This document shows, in pieces, positions 1-9,009 of a stretch of 64,000 nt of DNA. The position numbers and the translations under genes are program-made. The notes beneath the pieces are model-generated. The model worked only from the letters and a program-made list of their open reading frames with translations, had not been told where the DNA came from and ran no database searches. Source of the DNA: Weeksella massiliensis (GTDB lineage Bacteria > Bacteroidota > Bacteroidia > Flavobacteriales > Weeksellaceae); contig CCMH01000014.1 in assembly GCA_000751595.1 (NCBI GenBank), positions 1-64,000 on the forward strand, written 5' to 3'. Positions within the stretch are counted from its first letter, which is position 1. Each line of letters opens with the position of its first letter.

Positions 1-1
1 G

Positions 2-253
2 ACGCATATTGGCGGTTATCCTAATAAATATACAGCCAGAGTGAAAAAATTGTTGATTGAACATCAACCGGATCTCTATATATGTGGGCATTCTCATATT
101 CTGAAAGTGGTGTATGATAAGCAGTTGCGTTTGTTGCACATGAATCCAGGCGCTGTAGGTAAACATGGTTTCCAGCAGGTGAGAACCATGTTGCGTTTCG
201 AGTTGAAAAATTCTAAAATAGAAAATTTAGAAGTGATAGAATTCGATTCGTAA
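2..253 (+). CDS. YfcE/MJ0936-family metallophosphoesterase (3' part only)
   Basis: The gene enters the window already in frame; the frame is open from base 2, so the GTG at 41 is internal rather than a start. The visible 83 residues carry the GHSH metal-binding motif after 'LYIC' and the NPGA(V)G segment that closes the active site in YfcE-type phosphodiesterases. These are small calcineurin-like cytoplasmic enzymes that hydrolyse phosphodiester bonds with two divalent metals. Their physiological substrate is mostly unknown. The N-terminal metal-binding half is outside the window. The family is clear; a precise substrate cannot be given. Confidence 0.85.
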   Translation, partial: THIGGYPNKYTARVKKLLIEHQPDLYICGHSHILKVVYDKQLRLLHMNPGAVGKHGFQQVRTMLRFELKNSKIENLEVIEFDS

Positions 254-260
254 ATTTCTT

Positions 261-268
261 TATTTTTG
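261..268 (+). promoter_or_regulatory. -7 box TATTTTTG upstream of the secreted protein gene at 295
   Basis: TATTTTTG matches the Bacteroidota -7 consensus TAnnTTTG and lies 26 bases before the ATG at 295, giving a short leader. No clear -33 TTG is visible at the expected distance. Confidence 0.5.
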
Positions 269-294
269 CTCCCATTTTTAAAATATTTTATTGG

Positions 295-894
295 ATGAAA
301 AAAACATTTCTTTTGGTACTGATGTGCCTTTCAGTTTTTGCTTTTGCGCAGAAATTGTCTTTAGTTTCTGGTAGTTTTGATGCCTTGAAAAATCAAAACC
401 AAATCAACACAATTATTGAGTTTGATCAGGTGAAAATTTATGTAGAAAACATGTCAGAAACAGAATATTTAGCCAAACGAGAAAGAGAAATTAAAGCGGA
501 TAAAGGTCGCTCGCAAGAATATCTTTCGATGTGGATGAATGAGTGGGAAAAACATAAAAACGAGGTTTATTTGGCTAAATTCTTAAATGGTTTAGAGAAA
601 ACGAAGAAAATAAAATTCGTAGGAAATCAAGAAACGCCCTTGACTTTGTTGGTCAATACCGAATGGATTTTTCCGGGTTGGCATGGAGGGGTAATTATGC
701 AACCTGCAAAATTATCCACGCTTATGACTTTCGTAGAAACAGCAAATCCAGAAAAAGTTGTTCTACAACTCAAAGGAGAAATGATTCAAGGAACCAAAGG
801 CGGAAAAGATTTGATAATGGAATATGGGCGAATTGCTTCTTCCTACCAAAAAACAGGAAAATTGCTCCGTAAAGAAATTGATAAGAATTTGTAA
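295..894 (+). CDS. Small secreted protein of unknown function
   Basis: The 199-residue product starts with a classic Sec signal peptide: MKK, a hydrophobic stretch, then AFAQ at about residues 16-19, so cleavage near AFA|Q is expected. The mature part is mixed alpha/beta with a Lys/Glu-rich helical segment at about 55-100 and a 'TEWIFPGWHGG' stretch near 122-132 that looks like a conserved structural motif. I recognise no catalytic motif. It stands alone between its own promoter-like box and a bidirectional terminator, and its downstream neighbour runs towards it. It is probably a periplasmic or cell-surface protein. Confidence 0.75.
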   Translation: MKKTFLLVLMCLSVFAFAQKLSLVSGSFDALKNQNQINTIIEFDQVKIYVENMSETEYLAKREREIKADKGRSQEYLSMWMNEWEKHKNEVYLAKFLNGLEKTKKIKFVGNQETPLTLLVNTEWIFPGWHGGVIMQPAKLSTLMTFVETANPEKVVLQLKGEMIQGTKGGKDLIMEYGRIASSYQKTGKLLRKEIDKNL

Positions 895-901
895 GAAAAT
901 G

Positions 902-929
902 AAAATCCGCTCAAATAAAGCGGATTTTT
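902..929. terminator. Bidirectional terminator between convergent genes
   Basis: An inverted repeat (AAAATCCGCT / AGCGGATTTT, 7-base loop) with A and T flanks on both sides sits exactly between the ends of the genes at 295-894 (+) and 930-2168 (-). It should stop transcription from both. Confidence 0.85.
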
Positions 930-2168
930 TTATTGATTCATTTCGATGAGATACGCCATATTTTTGATTACCGAATGATGTTTTTTTACAAAAGGATTTT
1001 CCTTATTCCAAACATATCCTGCCAAAACGGCGCAAATTTTTTCTTTAACTTCTAAGTTTTCTGGTCGGAAAAAGAAAAGAGTTTGTAGATTTCCGGTGTA
1101 CCATTCTCGCACGTAAGTAGAGAAAACATCAATCCCGAATTTCATATATTCTTCATATTCTTCTTGCCAATTTACAGTTTTTCCTTTGAGTTCTTTGCTG
1201 ATTAATTCGGCGGCTAATGCACCAGATTCTGTGGCAAAACATACACCCGAAGAAAAAATTGGATCTAAAAATTCGGTGCTATTTCCGGTGAGAACATAGC
1301 CGTCGCCAAACATTTTTTTAACAGAGGTCGAATAGTTTTTTAATATTTTTGGTTCGAAGAGAAAATCAACCTCTGAAAAACGATCCCGATAAAAAGGCGA
1401 ACGTTGAATGCCGGTTTTTAGAGCTTCCTCAAGATTCTCGTTATGCTTGATTAAATCTTCTATATAAGCTGTTTTTCCTACCAAACCAATACTCGTATTT
1501 CCATTCGAAAAAGGAATCACCCACAACCAAACTTCACGCTCGATTACATCAAACGTAATTTGCGTGCCTTCGTTTCCGATGGGTCTGTTTTTTTCTTGGG
1601 TATGAGAAAAAATTGCCGAATGTGGACTCAAGGTAGAATTGTCATGTAGCTTTAGAAGTCGAGGTAAAACACGTCCATAACCACTTGCATCTATGATATA
1701 TTTAGACCGAATGATGGATTCTGAATTATCTTTATTTTTAATTTTCGTTAAGCAATTTCCTTTGGTAGGTTCAACGGCAATAACTTCGGTTTCGAACGCA
1801 ATATCAATTCCTTTTTTTTGCAATTCATCGGTTATGGCTTTATCAAAATCGGCGCGTGGAATTTGCCAAGTCCAATCCCATCCTTTCCCAAACTTTTTAC
1901 TAAAATCAAATTCACAAATCAATTCATCTCTCACGAATCGAGCGCCACTTTTCACTTGAAAGTTATAGGTTTTTAAAGTATCGAGAAGTCCAGCTTCGTC
2001 GAAGCGATCCATCGAACGAGGCAATAAACTTTCGCCGACAACCAAGCGCGGGAATTTCATTTTTTCAACAACTTTTACCGAGATGTTTTCTTTATGTAAA
2101 TAGGCGGCAGCAATGCTTCCTGCGGGTCCGGCGCCAATTATTACTACATCCACCTCTTCTTGTTTCAT
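930..2168 (-). CDS. FAD-dependent halogenase/monooxygenase-like protein of the flexirubin cluster
   Basis: This 412-residue flavoprotein belongs to the tryptophan-halogenase/geranylgeranyl-reductase superfamily. Visible motifs are the Rossmann GAGPAG (residues 12-17), GES (45-47), a lysine at 73 in FQVKSGA at the position of the catalytic lysine of flavin-dependent halogenases, WLWVIP at 214-219 (the halogenase WxWxIP signature), and a C-terminal GDGYVLTGNS flavin-binding segment. Halogenases of this type use FADH2, O2 and halide to make a lysine chloramine. Relatives lacking halogenase activity also exist. It is divergent from the pigment operon and shares its 120-base control region, so it may chlorinate or oxidise the aryl head group of the pigment. 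Substrate and reaction are inferred. Confidence 0.75.
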   Translation of the reverse strand: MKQEEVDVVIIGAGPAGSIAAAYLHKENISVKVVEKMKFPRLVVGESLLPRSMDRFDEAGLLDTLKTYNFQVKSGARFVRDELICEFDFSKKFGKGWDWTWQIPRADFDKAITDELQKKGIDIAFETEVIAVEPTKGNCLTKIKNKDNSESIIRSKYIIDASGYGRVLPRLLKLHDNSTLSPHSAIFSHTQEKNRPIGNEGTQITFDVIEREVWLWVIPFSNGNTSIGLVGKTAYIEDLIKHNENLEEALKTGIQRSPFYRDRFSEVDFLFEPKILKNYSTSVKKMFGDGYVLTGNSTEFLDPIFSSGVCFATESGALAAELISKELKGKTVNWQEEYEEYMKFGIDVFSTYVREWYTGNLQTLFFFRPENLEVKEKICAVLAGYVWNKENPFVKKHHSVIKNMAYLIEMNQ

Positions 2169-2197
2169 AATTAACTTTTATAGTGTTAAAAAAATAC

Positions 2198-2205
2198 TAA
2201 TTTTG
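2198..2205 (+). promoter_or_regulatory. -7 box TAATTTTG for the pigment operon
   Basis: TAATTTTG matches TAnnTTTG in the divergent intergenic region and reads toward the ammonia-lyase gene. It would give a leader of roughly 80 bases. No good -33 element is visible. Confidence 0.45.
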
Positions 2206-2235
2206 TAGCCATTTGTTTACCTAAGCAAAGGGTTT

Positions 2236-2243
2236 CAAAGGTA
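2236..2243 (-). promoter_or_regulatory. -7 box TACCTTTG for the halogenase-like gene
   Basis: On the minus strand this reads TACCTTTG, matching TAnnTTTG, about 68 bases before the ATG at 2168. The plus- and minus-strand boxes lie within 45 bases of each other, so the two transcripts would overlap at their 5' ends. Confidence 0.45.
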
Positions 2244-2290
2244 ATCAAAATCGATAAAATAATATAAAAATTAGAACCTCATTGAGTTTA

Positions 2291-3817
2291 ATGGCGTCAT
2301 CAGAAAATATTCAAATGAATTTGACAGAATTAAAATCGATTGTTTTTGATAAGAAACAGGTCGAAATAGAATCTTCTGTTCAACAAAAAATACAAGAAAG
2401 TTTCCATTTTTTAGAAGCTTTTATTCAAGACAAAGTAATTTATGGGGTAAATACGGGTTTCGGTCCGATGGCTCAATATCGTATAGACGAAAAAGATCGA
2501 GAGCAATTGCAATATAATCTTATTCGGAGTCATGCGACCGGAATTGGAAAACCGTTGACGCAAGAAATGGTTCGTGCAGCGGTTTTAGCAAGATTCAATA
2601 CCTTGTCTTTGGGCTATTCGGGTGTTCATCCTTCGGTTCTAGATTTGATGAAAACGATGCTGAATCGTTCGATTTATCCAGTGATTTTTTCACACGGAGG
2701 AGTAGGAGCCAGCGGCGATTTGGTTCAACTAGCACACCTTGCTTTAGCAATGATTGGAGAAGGTGAAGTTTGGTACAAGGGTGAACGTCATCCTACCGAA
2801 AAAGTTTTTCGGCAAGAGAAGATCGAACCTCTAAAAATCTATATTCGAGAAGGCTTAAGCATCATGAATGGGACTTCGGTTATGGCTGGTATTGGTTTGG
2901 TAAATATTCATTACGCAGAAAAATTAATGCGATTAAGTATTATTGCTTCTAGTATGATCAATGAATTAGTGTGCAGTTATGATGATCATTTTTCGGTAGA
3001 ATTGAATGCGGCAAAACTTCATAAAGGTCAGCGATATATCGCAAAAGAAATGAGAACTTTTTTACAAGAAAGTTCTTTCGTTCGCTCGCGAAAAGAGCAT
3101 TTGTACAAAGCAGGAAATGAAGAGATATTCAAAGAAAAAGTACAAGAATATTATTCGTTGCGTTGTGTGCCTCAAATTTTGGGTCCGATACAAGAAATGA
3201 TTTGGAGTGCAGAAGAAATAATCGAGCAAGAAATCAATTCGGCAAGTGATAACCCGATTGTAGATTTAGCGAGCCAACAGGTGTATCATGGTGGAAATTT
3301 TCATGGAGATTATATTGCATTCGAAATGGATAAGCTGAAGTTAGGAATTACTAAATTGTGTATGCTTGCCGAGCGTCAATTGAATTATTTACTCAATTCT
3401 AAAATCAATGAATTGTTACCGCCTTTTGTAAATTTAGGTAAATTAGGATTCAATTTTGGGATGCAAGGTGCGCAATTTACAGCCACTTCTACAACTGCAG
3501 AAAATCAAACCTTATCAACTTCAATGTATATTCATACGATTCCGAATAACAATGATAATCAAGACATTGTGAGTATGGGGACGAATGCAGCTTTGTTGTG
3601 TAATCAAGTGATAGAGAATAGTTTCGAGGTTTTGTCGATTCATTTTATAACCATCATTCAGGCAATTGAAGCACGTGGATGTTTGGAGCAAATCAATCCA
3701 AATTCGAAAAAAATATATGATTCGATACGAGAAATAATTCCGTCAATCGAACAAGATGTGGTGCTATATCCTTATATTGAACAAGTGAAAGAGTTTTTAA
3801 AATCGAATAATTTCTAA
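2291..3817 (+). CDS. tal: Tyrosine ammonia-lyase (MIO enzyme) making 4-coumarate
   Basis: The product (508 residues from the ATG at 2291) is a HAL/PAL/TAL-family lyase that deaminates an aromatic amino acid without external cofactor. The Ala-Ser-Gly triad that cyclises to the MIO electrophile lies in GGVGASGDL (about residues 140-142). The catalytic Tyr is in VIYGVNTGFGP and the conserved NNNDNQD segment is near the C-terminal third. The sequence closely resembles, from memory, the flavobacterial tyrosine ammonia-lyases, including the IRSH segment at the substrate-selectivity site. 4-Coumarate is the expected starter of the flexirubin polyene. An in-frame TTG lies at 2282, but the ATG at 2291 fits the family N-terminus better. 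The stop lies one base before fabG. Confidence 0.92.
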   Translation: MASSENIQMNLTELKSIVFDKKQVEIESSVQQKIQESFHFLEAFIQDKVIYGVNTGFGPMAQYRIDEKDREQLQYNLIRSHATGIGKPLTQEMVRAAVLARFNTLSLGYSGVHPSVLDLMKTMLNRSIYPVIFSHGGVGASGDLVQLAHLALAMIGEGEVWYKGERHPTEKVFRQEKIEPLKIYIREGLSIMNGTSVMAGIGLVNIHYAEKLMRLSIIASSMINELVCSYDDHFSVELNAAKLHKGQRYIAKEMRTFLQESSFVRSRKEHLYKAGNEEIFKEKVQEYYSLRCVPQILGPIQEMIWSAEEIIEQEINSASDNPIVDLASQQVYHGGNFHGDYIAFEMDKLKLGITKLCMLAERQLNYLLNSKINELLPPFVNLGKLGFNFGMQGAQFTATSTTAENQTLSTSMYIHTIPNNNDNQDIVSMGTNAALLCNQVIENSFEVLSIHFITIIQAIEARGCLEQINPNSKKIYDSIREIIPSIEQDVVLYPYIEQVKEFLKSNNF

Positions 3818-3818
3818 G

Positions 3819-4553
3819 ATGAAAAAAACAGTTTTAGTAACCGGTGGTTCGCGCGGAATTGGTCGAGCGATTTGTATACAATTGGCTCAAGATCTAGATT
3901 TTCATGTGCTTATAAATTATCAATCGAATAAAGATGCGGCTTTGTCTGTGGCCAAAGAAATCGAAGCTTTGGGGAAAACAGCAGAAATTCTACCGTTCGA
4001 TGTTAGTAATCGAGAAGAGGTGAAAGAAGCATTAACAAACTGGAAAACTTCTCATCCGAATCATCGTGTAGAGGCAATTGTAAACAATGCCGGCATCACC
4101 AAAGATGGTCTTTTTATGTGGATGGAAGAGTCCGATTGGCATTCGGTAATTTCGACAAGTTTAGATGGTTTTTTTCATGTTACTCAATTTTTTATCCAAG
4201 ATATGCTTCGCCAACGTTTTGGTAGGATAGTGAACATCGTATCGGTTTCTGGACTCAAAGGAAATCCTGGTCAGACCAATTATGCTGCCGCAAAAGGAGC
4301 CGTCATTGCAGCCACAAAATCTTTGGCACAAGAAGTCGGAAAAAGAAATATTACGGTCAATGCCGTAGCACCCGGATTTATCGAAAGTGATATGACGGCC
4401 GAAATGGATCAAACAGAACTCAAAAAACATATTCCACTCAATCGGTTCGGTCAGGCCAAAGAAGTAGCCGATTTGGTTAGTTTCTTGGTGTCAGAAAAAG
4501 CTGCTTATATCACCGGAGAAGTTATCAATATTAATGGTGGAATTTATTCTTAA
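3819..4553 (+). CDS. fabG: 3-oxoacyl-ACP reductase (FabG-like SDR) of the polyene pathway
   Basis: This 244-residue short-chain dehydrogenase should reduce the beta-keto group of each ACP-bound extension product with NADPH. It shows TGGSRGIG (8-15), NNAG (89-92), the catalytic Ser around 142, Tyr155 in NYAAAK and Lys159, and a C-terminal YITGEVININGG. The usual catalytic Asn in 'xNLxG' is a Ser here (TSLDG, near 114), a small departure from housekeeping FabG. It starts one base after the lyase stop and is followed within 12 bases by a ketosynthase gene, so it belongs to the same transcript. Confidence 0.92.
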   Translation: MKKTVLVTGGSRGIGRAICIQLAQDLDFHVLINYQSNKDAALSVAKEIEALGKTAEILPFDVSNREEVKEALTNWKTSHPNHRVEAIVNNAGITKDGLFMWMEESDWHSVISTSLDGFFHVTQFFIQDMLRQRFGRIVNIVSVSGLKGNPGQTNYAAAKGAVIAATKSLAQEVGKRNITVNAVAPGFIESDMTAEMDQTELKKHIPLNRFGQAKEVADLVSFLVSEKAAYITGEVININGGIYS

Positions 4554-4565
4554 ATAATTGGTAGG

Positions 4566-5789
4566 ATGGAAAATAGAGTTGTAATTACAGGGATGGGAAT
4601 CTATTCGTGTTTAGGAACTTCGCTCGATGAGGTAACCGAATCTTTGCAAAAAGGAAAATCGGGAATTGTGTACGATGAAGAAAGAAAAGAATATGGTTTC
4701 AAATCTGCACTCACCGGAAAAGTGCCAACGCCCGACCTGAAAAAATATCTCAATAGAAGACAACGAATTACCATTGGCGAAGAAACCGAATATGCCTACA
4801 TGTCAACAATTCAGGCTTTGGAACAAGCCAATATTTCTGAATCGTATCTACAAGAAAACGAAGTCGGAATTCTTTTCGGGAATGATAGTGTTTCACGCGC
4901 CGTAATCGAATCAACCGATATTGTTCGCGAAAAAAAAGATACAACGCTCATCGGTTCGGGCGCAATTTTCAAATCGATGAATTCTACCGTAACCATGAAT
5001 CTATCAACTTTGTTTCAGTTAAAAGGGGTCAACATGACGATCAGTGCTGCCTGTGCAAGTGGTTCGCACGCAATCGGTTTGGCTTACCTTATGATCAAAG
5101 GAGGCTTGCAAGATATGGTTGTTTGCGGAGGAGCGCAAGAAATCAATAAATATGCGATGGCAAGTTTCGATGGGTTAGGGGTTTTTTCTAATTCAGAAGC
5201 TCATCCTGCCAAAGCCTCTCGTCCATTCGATAAACACCGAGATGGATTGGTGCCAAGTGGTGGCGCCGCAACCTTGATTTTAGAAAGTTTAGAATCTGCC
5301 CTAAAAAGAGGAGCGCCTATTTTGGCCGAAGTCGTTGGCTATGGATTCTCATCGAACGGTGGACATATTTCTACGCCCAATGTAGATGGTCCGATGTTGG
5401 CGATGCAAAAAGCGCTAAAACAGGCCAATATTTCTGCCGACGAAATAAGCTATATCAATGCACATGCGACATCGACGCCTGTTGGGGATAGCAATGAGGC
5501 GCAAGCAATTTTCAATGTTTTTGGTAGGAAACCTTACGTAACTTCTACAAAATCGATGACCGGACACGAATGTTGGATGGCCGGTGCAAGCGAAATTGTG
5601 TATTCTAATCTGATGATGTTGAATAACTTTATCGCTCCTAATATTAATTTCGATGAACCCGACGAAGTTTCGGCTCAATTAAATATTCCGAATGAAATTG
5701 TACATAAAGAATTTGATGTATATTTGTCAAATTCTTTTGGTTTCGGAGGTACAAACTCTGCATTAATCATAAAGAAATATAAAATTTAA
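4566..5789 (+). CDS. Beta-ketoacyl-ACP synthase (FabF/FabB type), catalytically complete
   Basis: The 407-residue condensing enzyme has the complete Cys-His-His triad of decarboxylating ketosynthases: Cys163 in AACASGSH, His300 in NAHATST and His334 in SMTGHECW. The C-terminal SNSFGFGGTNS glycine loop is present. It would condense malonyl-ACP onto the growing aryl-polyene chain. Its TAA overlaps the ATG of the following ACP gene by one base, a strong sign of coupled translation. It is one of three full-length ketosynthases in the cluster. Which builds the aryl chain and which the alkyl chain cannot be decided from sequence. Confidence 0.92.
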   Translation: MENRVVITGMGIYSCLGTSLDEVTESLQKGKSGIVYDEERKEYGFKSALTGKVPTPDLKKYLNRRQRITIGEETEYAYMSTIQALEQANISESYLQENEVGILFGNDSVSRAVIESTDIVREKKDTTLIGSGAIFKSMNSTVTMNLSTLFQLKGVNMTISAACASGSHAIGLAYLMIKGGLQDMVVCGGAQEINKYAMASFDGLGVFSNSEAHPAKASRPFDKHRDGLVPSGGAATLILESLESALKRGAPILAEVVGYGFSSNGGHISTPNVDGPMLAMQKALKQANISADEISYINAHATSTPVGDSNEAQAIFNVFGRKPYVTSTKSMTGHECWMAGASEIVYSNLMMLNNFIAPNINFDEPDEVSAQLNIPNEIVHKEFDVYLSNSFGFGGTNSALIIKKYKI

Positions 5790-6052
5790 TGCAAAGAATG
5801 GTAAATATAGACATTTCAGAAAAGATTAATGAAATTTTAATGGAGGAATTTGAGGTAGAAGCAAACACTATCTCAAAGGAGAAAAATGTCAAAGAAACGT
5901 TAGACTTAGATAGTTTAGATTATGTTGATTTGGTGGTGATTATCGAATCTAATTTTGGAGTGAAATTGGTCAAAGAAGACTTCTTGAACATGGTAACTTT
6001 TGAAGATTTCTATACCATCATCCAACAAAAAATAGACGAAAATAAAGCGTAA
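5789..6052 (+). CDS. Acyl carrier protein
   Basis: An 87-residue acidic four-helix carrier protein with the phosphopantetheine attachment serine at 42 in LDLDSLDYVD. It would tether the growing chain for the ketosynthase upstream. The start overlaps the ketosynthase stop by one base; Met4 is an alternative start. The next gene begins immediately after its stop. It is one of two ACPs in the cluster, the other being at 15614, which suggests separate carriers for two chains. Confidence 0.93.
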   Translation: MQRMVNIDISEKINEILMEEFEVEANTISKEKNVKETLDLDSLDYVDLVVIIESNFGVKLVKEDFLNMVTFEDFYTIIQQKIDENKA

Positions 6053-6928
6053 ATGACCCAATGGAAAGGGAAGTCGAAAGGGACTTTACTTGGTTATAAA
6101 ATTTTTGTTTATAGTATAAAAAAATTAGGTATACGAACGGCTTATATTGTGCTTTTGTTCGTTGCCTTTTATTACTTCTTATTCGCTTGGTCGAGCAACC
6201 GAGTGATGTATCATTATTTCCGAAAAAGACAAAATTTTTCTGTCCGACGATCGATTGTTGGCATCTATAAAAATTACTATGTTTTCGGACAAACATTGCT
6301 GGATAAAACCACAATTTCGATGGGGTTTCGGGATCGATTTACGTATGAATTCGACGGAATCGAAATTCTAAAATCTCTAGTCAAAGAAAAAAAGGGAGGC
6401 ATTTTAATCAGCGCGCATGTTGGTAATTTCGAGATTGCAGAATATTTTCTAGACGACATCAATTCAGATATCAACATACATTTGGTAACAACGGATTTAG
6501 AGCGAGATGTGATCAAAAATTACATGGAGCAGATTCGGGTGAAATCATCGATAAAGTTTATTGTGATTCAAGAAGATTTGTCACATATTTATCAAATAAC
6601 AGATGCGCTTTCTCGTAACGAATTGATTTGTTTTACGGGAGATCGTTTTTTCGAAGGAAACAAAACTCTCGAAGAAAATTTGCTGGGTGGATTGGCTGAA
6701 TTTCCAGCAGGACCGTATCATATTGCATCGCGTTTGCACGTGCCGGTCGCTTTTGTTTATGTTATGAAAGAGCCCAATTTGCATTATCATTTATACACGA
6801 GAAAAGCCAATTTTAAACATCGTGACGCCCAACAATTGCTGAAAGAATATTGTACAAGTGTAGAAGAAATTCTAAAAAAATATCCGTATCAATGGTTTAA
6901 TTATTTCGATTTTTGGAAATCTTCTTGA
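6053..6928 (+). CDS. LpxL/HtrB-like lysophospholipid acyltransferase
   Basis: This 291-residue protein has one N-terminal membrane segment (about 26-48) and the HxxxxE catalytic motif (HVGNFE, His122-Glu127) of the LpxL/HtrB acyltransferase family. LpxL enzymes move acyl groups from ACP to lipid A hydroxyls at the inner membrane. In an aryl-polyene cluster, directly behind an ACP gene with no gap, it is a strong candidate for transferring the finished polyene acyl chain to an acceptor hydroxyl such as the resorcinol. The exact acceptor is inferred. Confidence 0.82.
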   Translation: MTQWKGKSKGTLLGYKIFVYSIKKLGIRTAYIVLLFVAFYYFLFAWSSNRVMYHYFRKRQNFSVRRSIVGIYKNYYVFGQTLLDKTTISMGFRDRFTYEFDGIEILKSLVKEKKGGILISAHVGNFEIAEYFLDDINSDINIHLVTTDLERDVIKNYMEQIRVKSSIKFIVIQEDLSHIYQITDALSRNELICFTGDRFFEGNKTLEENLLGGLAEFPAGPYHIASRLHVPVAFVYVMKEPNLHYHLYTRKANFKHRDAQQLLKEYCTSVEEILKKYPYQWFNYFDFWKSS

Positions 6929-6940
6929 TAATTTTTTGAT

Positions 6941-7858
6941 ATGAAAAAGGTGTTGGTTATTTATTATTCGCAATCGGGACAATTGAAAGATATTGCCAAT
7001 TCGATAGCGCAACCTTTGGTTGAAGATCCCACGTGTGAAGTTGATTTTTATCCTATCAAAATGAAAAATGACTTTCCTTTTCCGTGGGATAAAGAGAGTT
7101 TTTTTGGTGCTTTTCCCGATTCATTCGACCAAATTCCGCACGAGATTTTAGCTCCTCCTACCGAAATTCTTCATCAGCGATACGACCTTATTTTATTGCA
7201 TTATCAAGTTTGGTATTTGTCGCCTTCGATTCCGATCAACTCCTTTCTACAATCAAAATATGCCGATCAACTTCTCCAGAACACAAAGGTAATTACCGTT
7301 AGCGGTAGCCGAAATATGTGGGTGTATGCGCAAGAAAAAATGAAGAAAATTCTCCTGTCTAAAAATGCAATTTTGGTAGGAAATATCGCCCTGACGGATA
7401 GAAACTTTAATTTGGTGAGCGTTGTTACCGTAGTCGATTGGATGTTTTCTGGTCTTAAAAGGAAAGCGTACGGCATTTTTCCTTTGCCCGGTATAGATGA
7501 AAAAGAAATTTATGAAGCCCGAAAGTTTGGTGAAATTATTCGGGTTGCTTTGCAAAATAATCATTTCAATAAATTGCAAACACAGTTGGTTTCTGTTGGC
7601 GCTGTGGAAGTTAGGTGGTTTTTGGTGTCTATGGATAAAAAGGCAAATCGTTTATTCGCCGTTTGGACAAAGATTTTTAGAGCAAATCCTACCAAGAAAT
7701 CCCTTCTAATCAAACTCTTTAATTTATATTTGTTGATTGTGATTTGGTTGGTTTCGCCAATCGTACATCTCATAGAAACGCTTTTCTATCCATTTTTTAT
7801 CGGTAAGAAAAAACGAGAAAAAAAATATTATCAAGGAATCAATCAATCAGAATGTTGA
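6941..7858 (+). CDS. darA: Dialkylresorcinol-forming protein DarA
   Basis: The 305-residue product begins with a flavodoxin-like fold: KKVLVIYYSQSGQL at 2-15 resembles the FMN phosphate-binding loop. A long C-terminal part follows, with a hydrophobic segment at about 265-285. This matches the DarA proteins always paired with DarB in bacterial dialkylresorcinol clusters; DarA is thought to help convert the condensed cyclohexanedione intermediate to the aromatic ring. It is followed by darB with a 7-base overlap, the usual pairing. The name rests on context and overall resemblance, and the exact step is less certain than the family. Confidence 0.85.
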   Translation: MKKVLVIYYSQSGQLKDIANSIAQPLVEDPTCEVDFYPIKMKNDFPFPWDKESFFGAFPDSFDQIPHEILAPPTEILHQRYDLILLHYQVWYLSPSIPINSFLQSKYADQLLQNTKVITVSGSRNMWVYAQEKMKKILLSKNAILVGNIALTDRNFNLVSVVTVVDWMFSGLKRKAYGIFPLPGIDEKEIYEARKFGEIIRVALQNNHFNKLQTQLVSVGAVEVRWFLVSMDKKANRLFAVWTKIFRANPTKKSLLIKLFNLYLLIVIWLVSPIVHLIETLFYPFFIGKKKREKKYYQGINQSEC

Positions 7859-8991
7859 AAAATGTCTACATAACGCGCAGCGCAAAATTTCTACCTAATG
7901 AAGCTATTTCCAATGACGAAATGGAAGATTATTTAGGGAAAATTAATCAACTTCCTTCAAAAGCAAGACGAATTGTTTTGAGAAATAATGGAATAAAAAA
8001 GCGCTATTATGTGGTTGATAAACAGCAAAACATACATTTTACAAATGCTGAATTAACTGCCGAAGCCATAAAAAATTTGTTTGATGAACATGTAACTTCA
8101 CAAGATATACAAGTTTTGTCTGTTGGGACTTCGACGCCCGATCAGTTGTTGCCTTCTCATGCATCGATGGTGCATGGATTGCTGAAAAATTCTTCGGTAG
8201 AATTAAATTCTTCGAGCGGAATTTGTTGTTCGGGAATGAATGCCCTAAAGTTTGCTTATCTATCTGTTTTGGCTGGTACTGCCGAAAATGCAGTAAGTTC
8301 TGGATCAGAATGTGTTTCTCCTTGGATGTTGAATAAACGGTTCGATGAAGAGATAGAAAACCTAAAAGAACTCGAGCAACAACCAGTGATTGCTTTCCGA
8401 AAAGAATTTTTGCGTTGGATGCTTTCTGATGGGGCAGCTGCTTTTTTATTGCAAAATAAGCCCAACGAAAATTCGATTTCTCTGAAAATTGAATGGATGG
8501 AATCGTATTCTTTTGCACACGAAATCGAAGCTTGTATGTATGCCGGCGCTGATAAAAACGAAGAAGGTGACTTGATTCCTTGGCAACATTTTACGAATGA
8601 TGATTGGTTGAGGAAATCTATTTTCAGTATCAAACAAGATGTGAAAATTTTAGACGAATTTATTTTGGTAAAAGGAGTCGAAAGCATGTTAGATGCTTTG
8701 AGAAAACATGAGATTTCGGTGGAAGAAATCGACTACTTTTTACCTCATATTTCTTCGATGTATTTTAAAGACAAATTATACGAAAGTTTTAAAAATGCTG
8801 GCTTCGAAATTCCGGCTGATAAATGGTTTCTTAATTTGGATCAAGTCGGAAACGTTGGATCTGCTTCGATTTATTTAATGGTCGAAGAACTGATGAATTC
8901 AGAAAAATTAAAAACAGGCGATAGAATTCTATTATCTGTGCCAGAAAGTGGACGTTTTTCTTATGCTTATGCCTATCTTACGGTTGTTTAA
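7852..8991 (+). CDS. darB: Dialkylresorcinol ketosynthase DarB (KAS III-like)
   Basis: A 379-residue thiolase-fold condensing enzyme of the FabH/KAS III type. The nucleophile is probably Cys126 in SGICCSGMNAL, with HISSMY and a C-terminal LNLDQVGNVGSAS motif matching the His and Asn regions of KAS III enzymes. In characterised systems DarB joins two beta-keto or unsaturated acyl thioesters head-to-head to form a cyclohexanedione, the precursor of the 2,5-dialkylresorcinol half of flexirubins. The overlap with darA supports co-translation. Confidence 0.9.
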   Translation: MLKNVYITRSAKFLPNEAISNDEMEDYLGKINQLPSKARRIVLRNNGIKKRYYVVDKQQNIHFTNAELTAEAIKNLFDEHVTSQDIQVLSVGTSTPDQLLPSHASMVHGLLKNSSVELNSSSGICCSGMNALKFAYLSVLAGTAENAVSSGSECVSPWMLNKRFDEEIENLKELEQQPVIAFRKEFLRWMLSDGAAAFLLQNKPNENSISLKIEWMESYSFAHEIEACMYAGADKNEEGDLIPWQHFTNDDWLRKSIFSIKQDVKILDEFILVKGVESMLDALRKHEISVEEIDYFLPHISSMYFKDKLYESFKNAGFEIPADKWFLNLDQVGNVGSASIYLMVEELMNSEKLKTGDRILLSVPESGRFSYAYAYLTVV

Positions 8992-9009
8992 TTTTTATTC
9001 CTATTTTAC

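Noticed and set aside
2282-2290. TTG start for the ammonia-lyase
   Set aside because: The ATG at 2291 fits the family N-terminus and the TTG adds only three residues.
8039-8687. Long minus-strand frames inside darB
   Set aside because: They are antisense shadows of a well-supported gene, with no promoter or family features.
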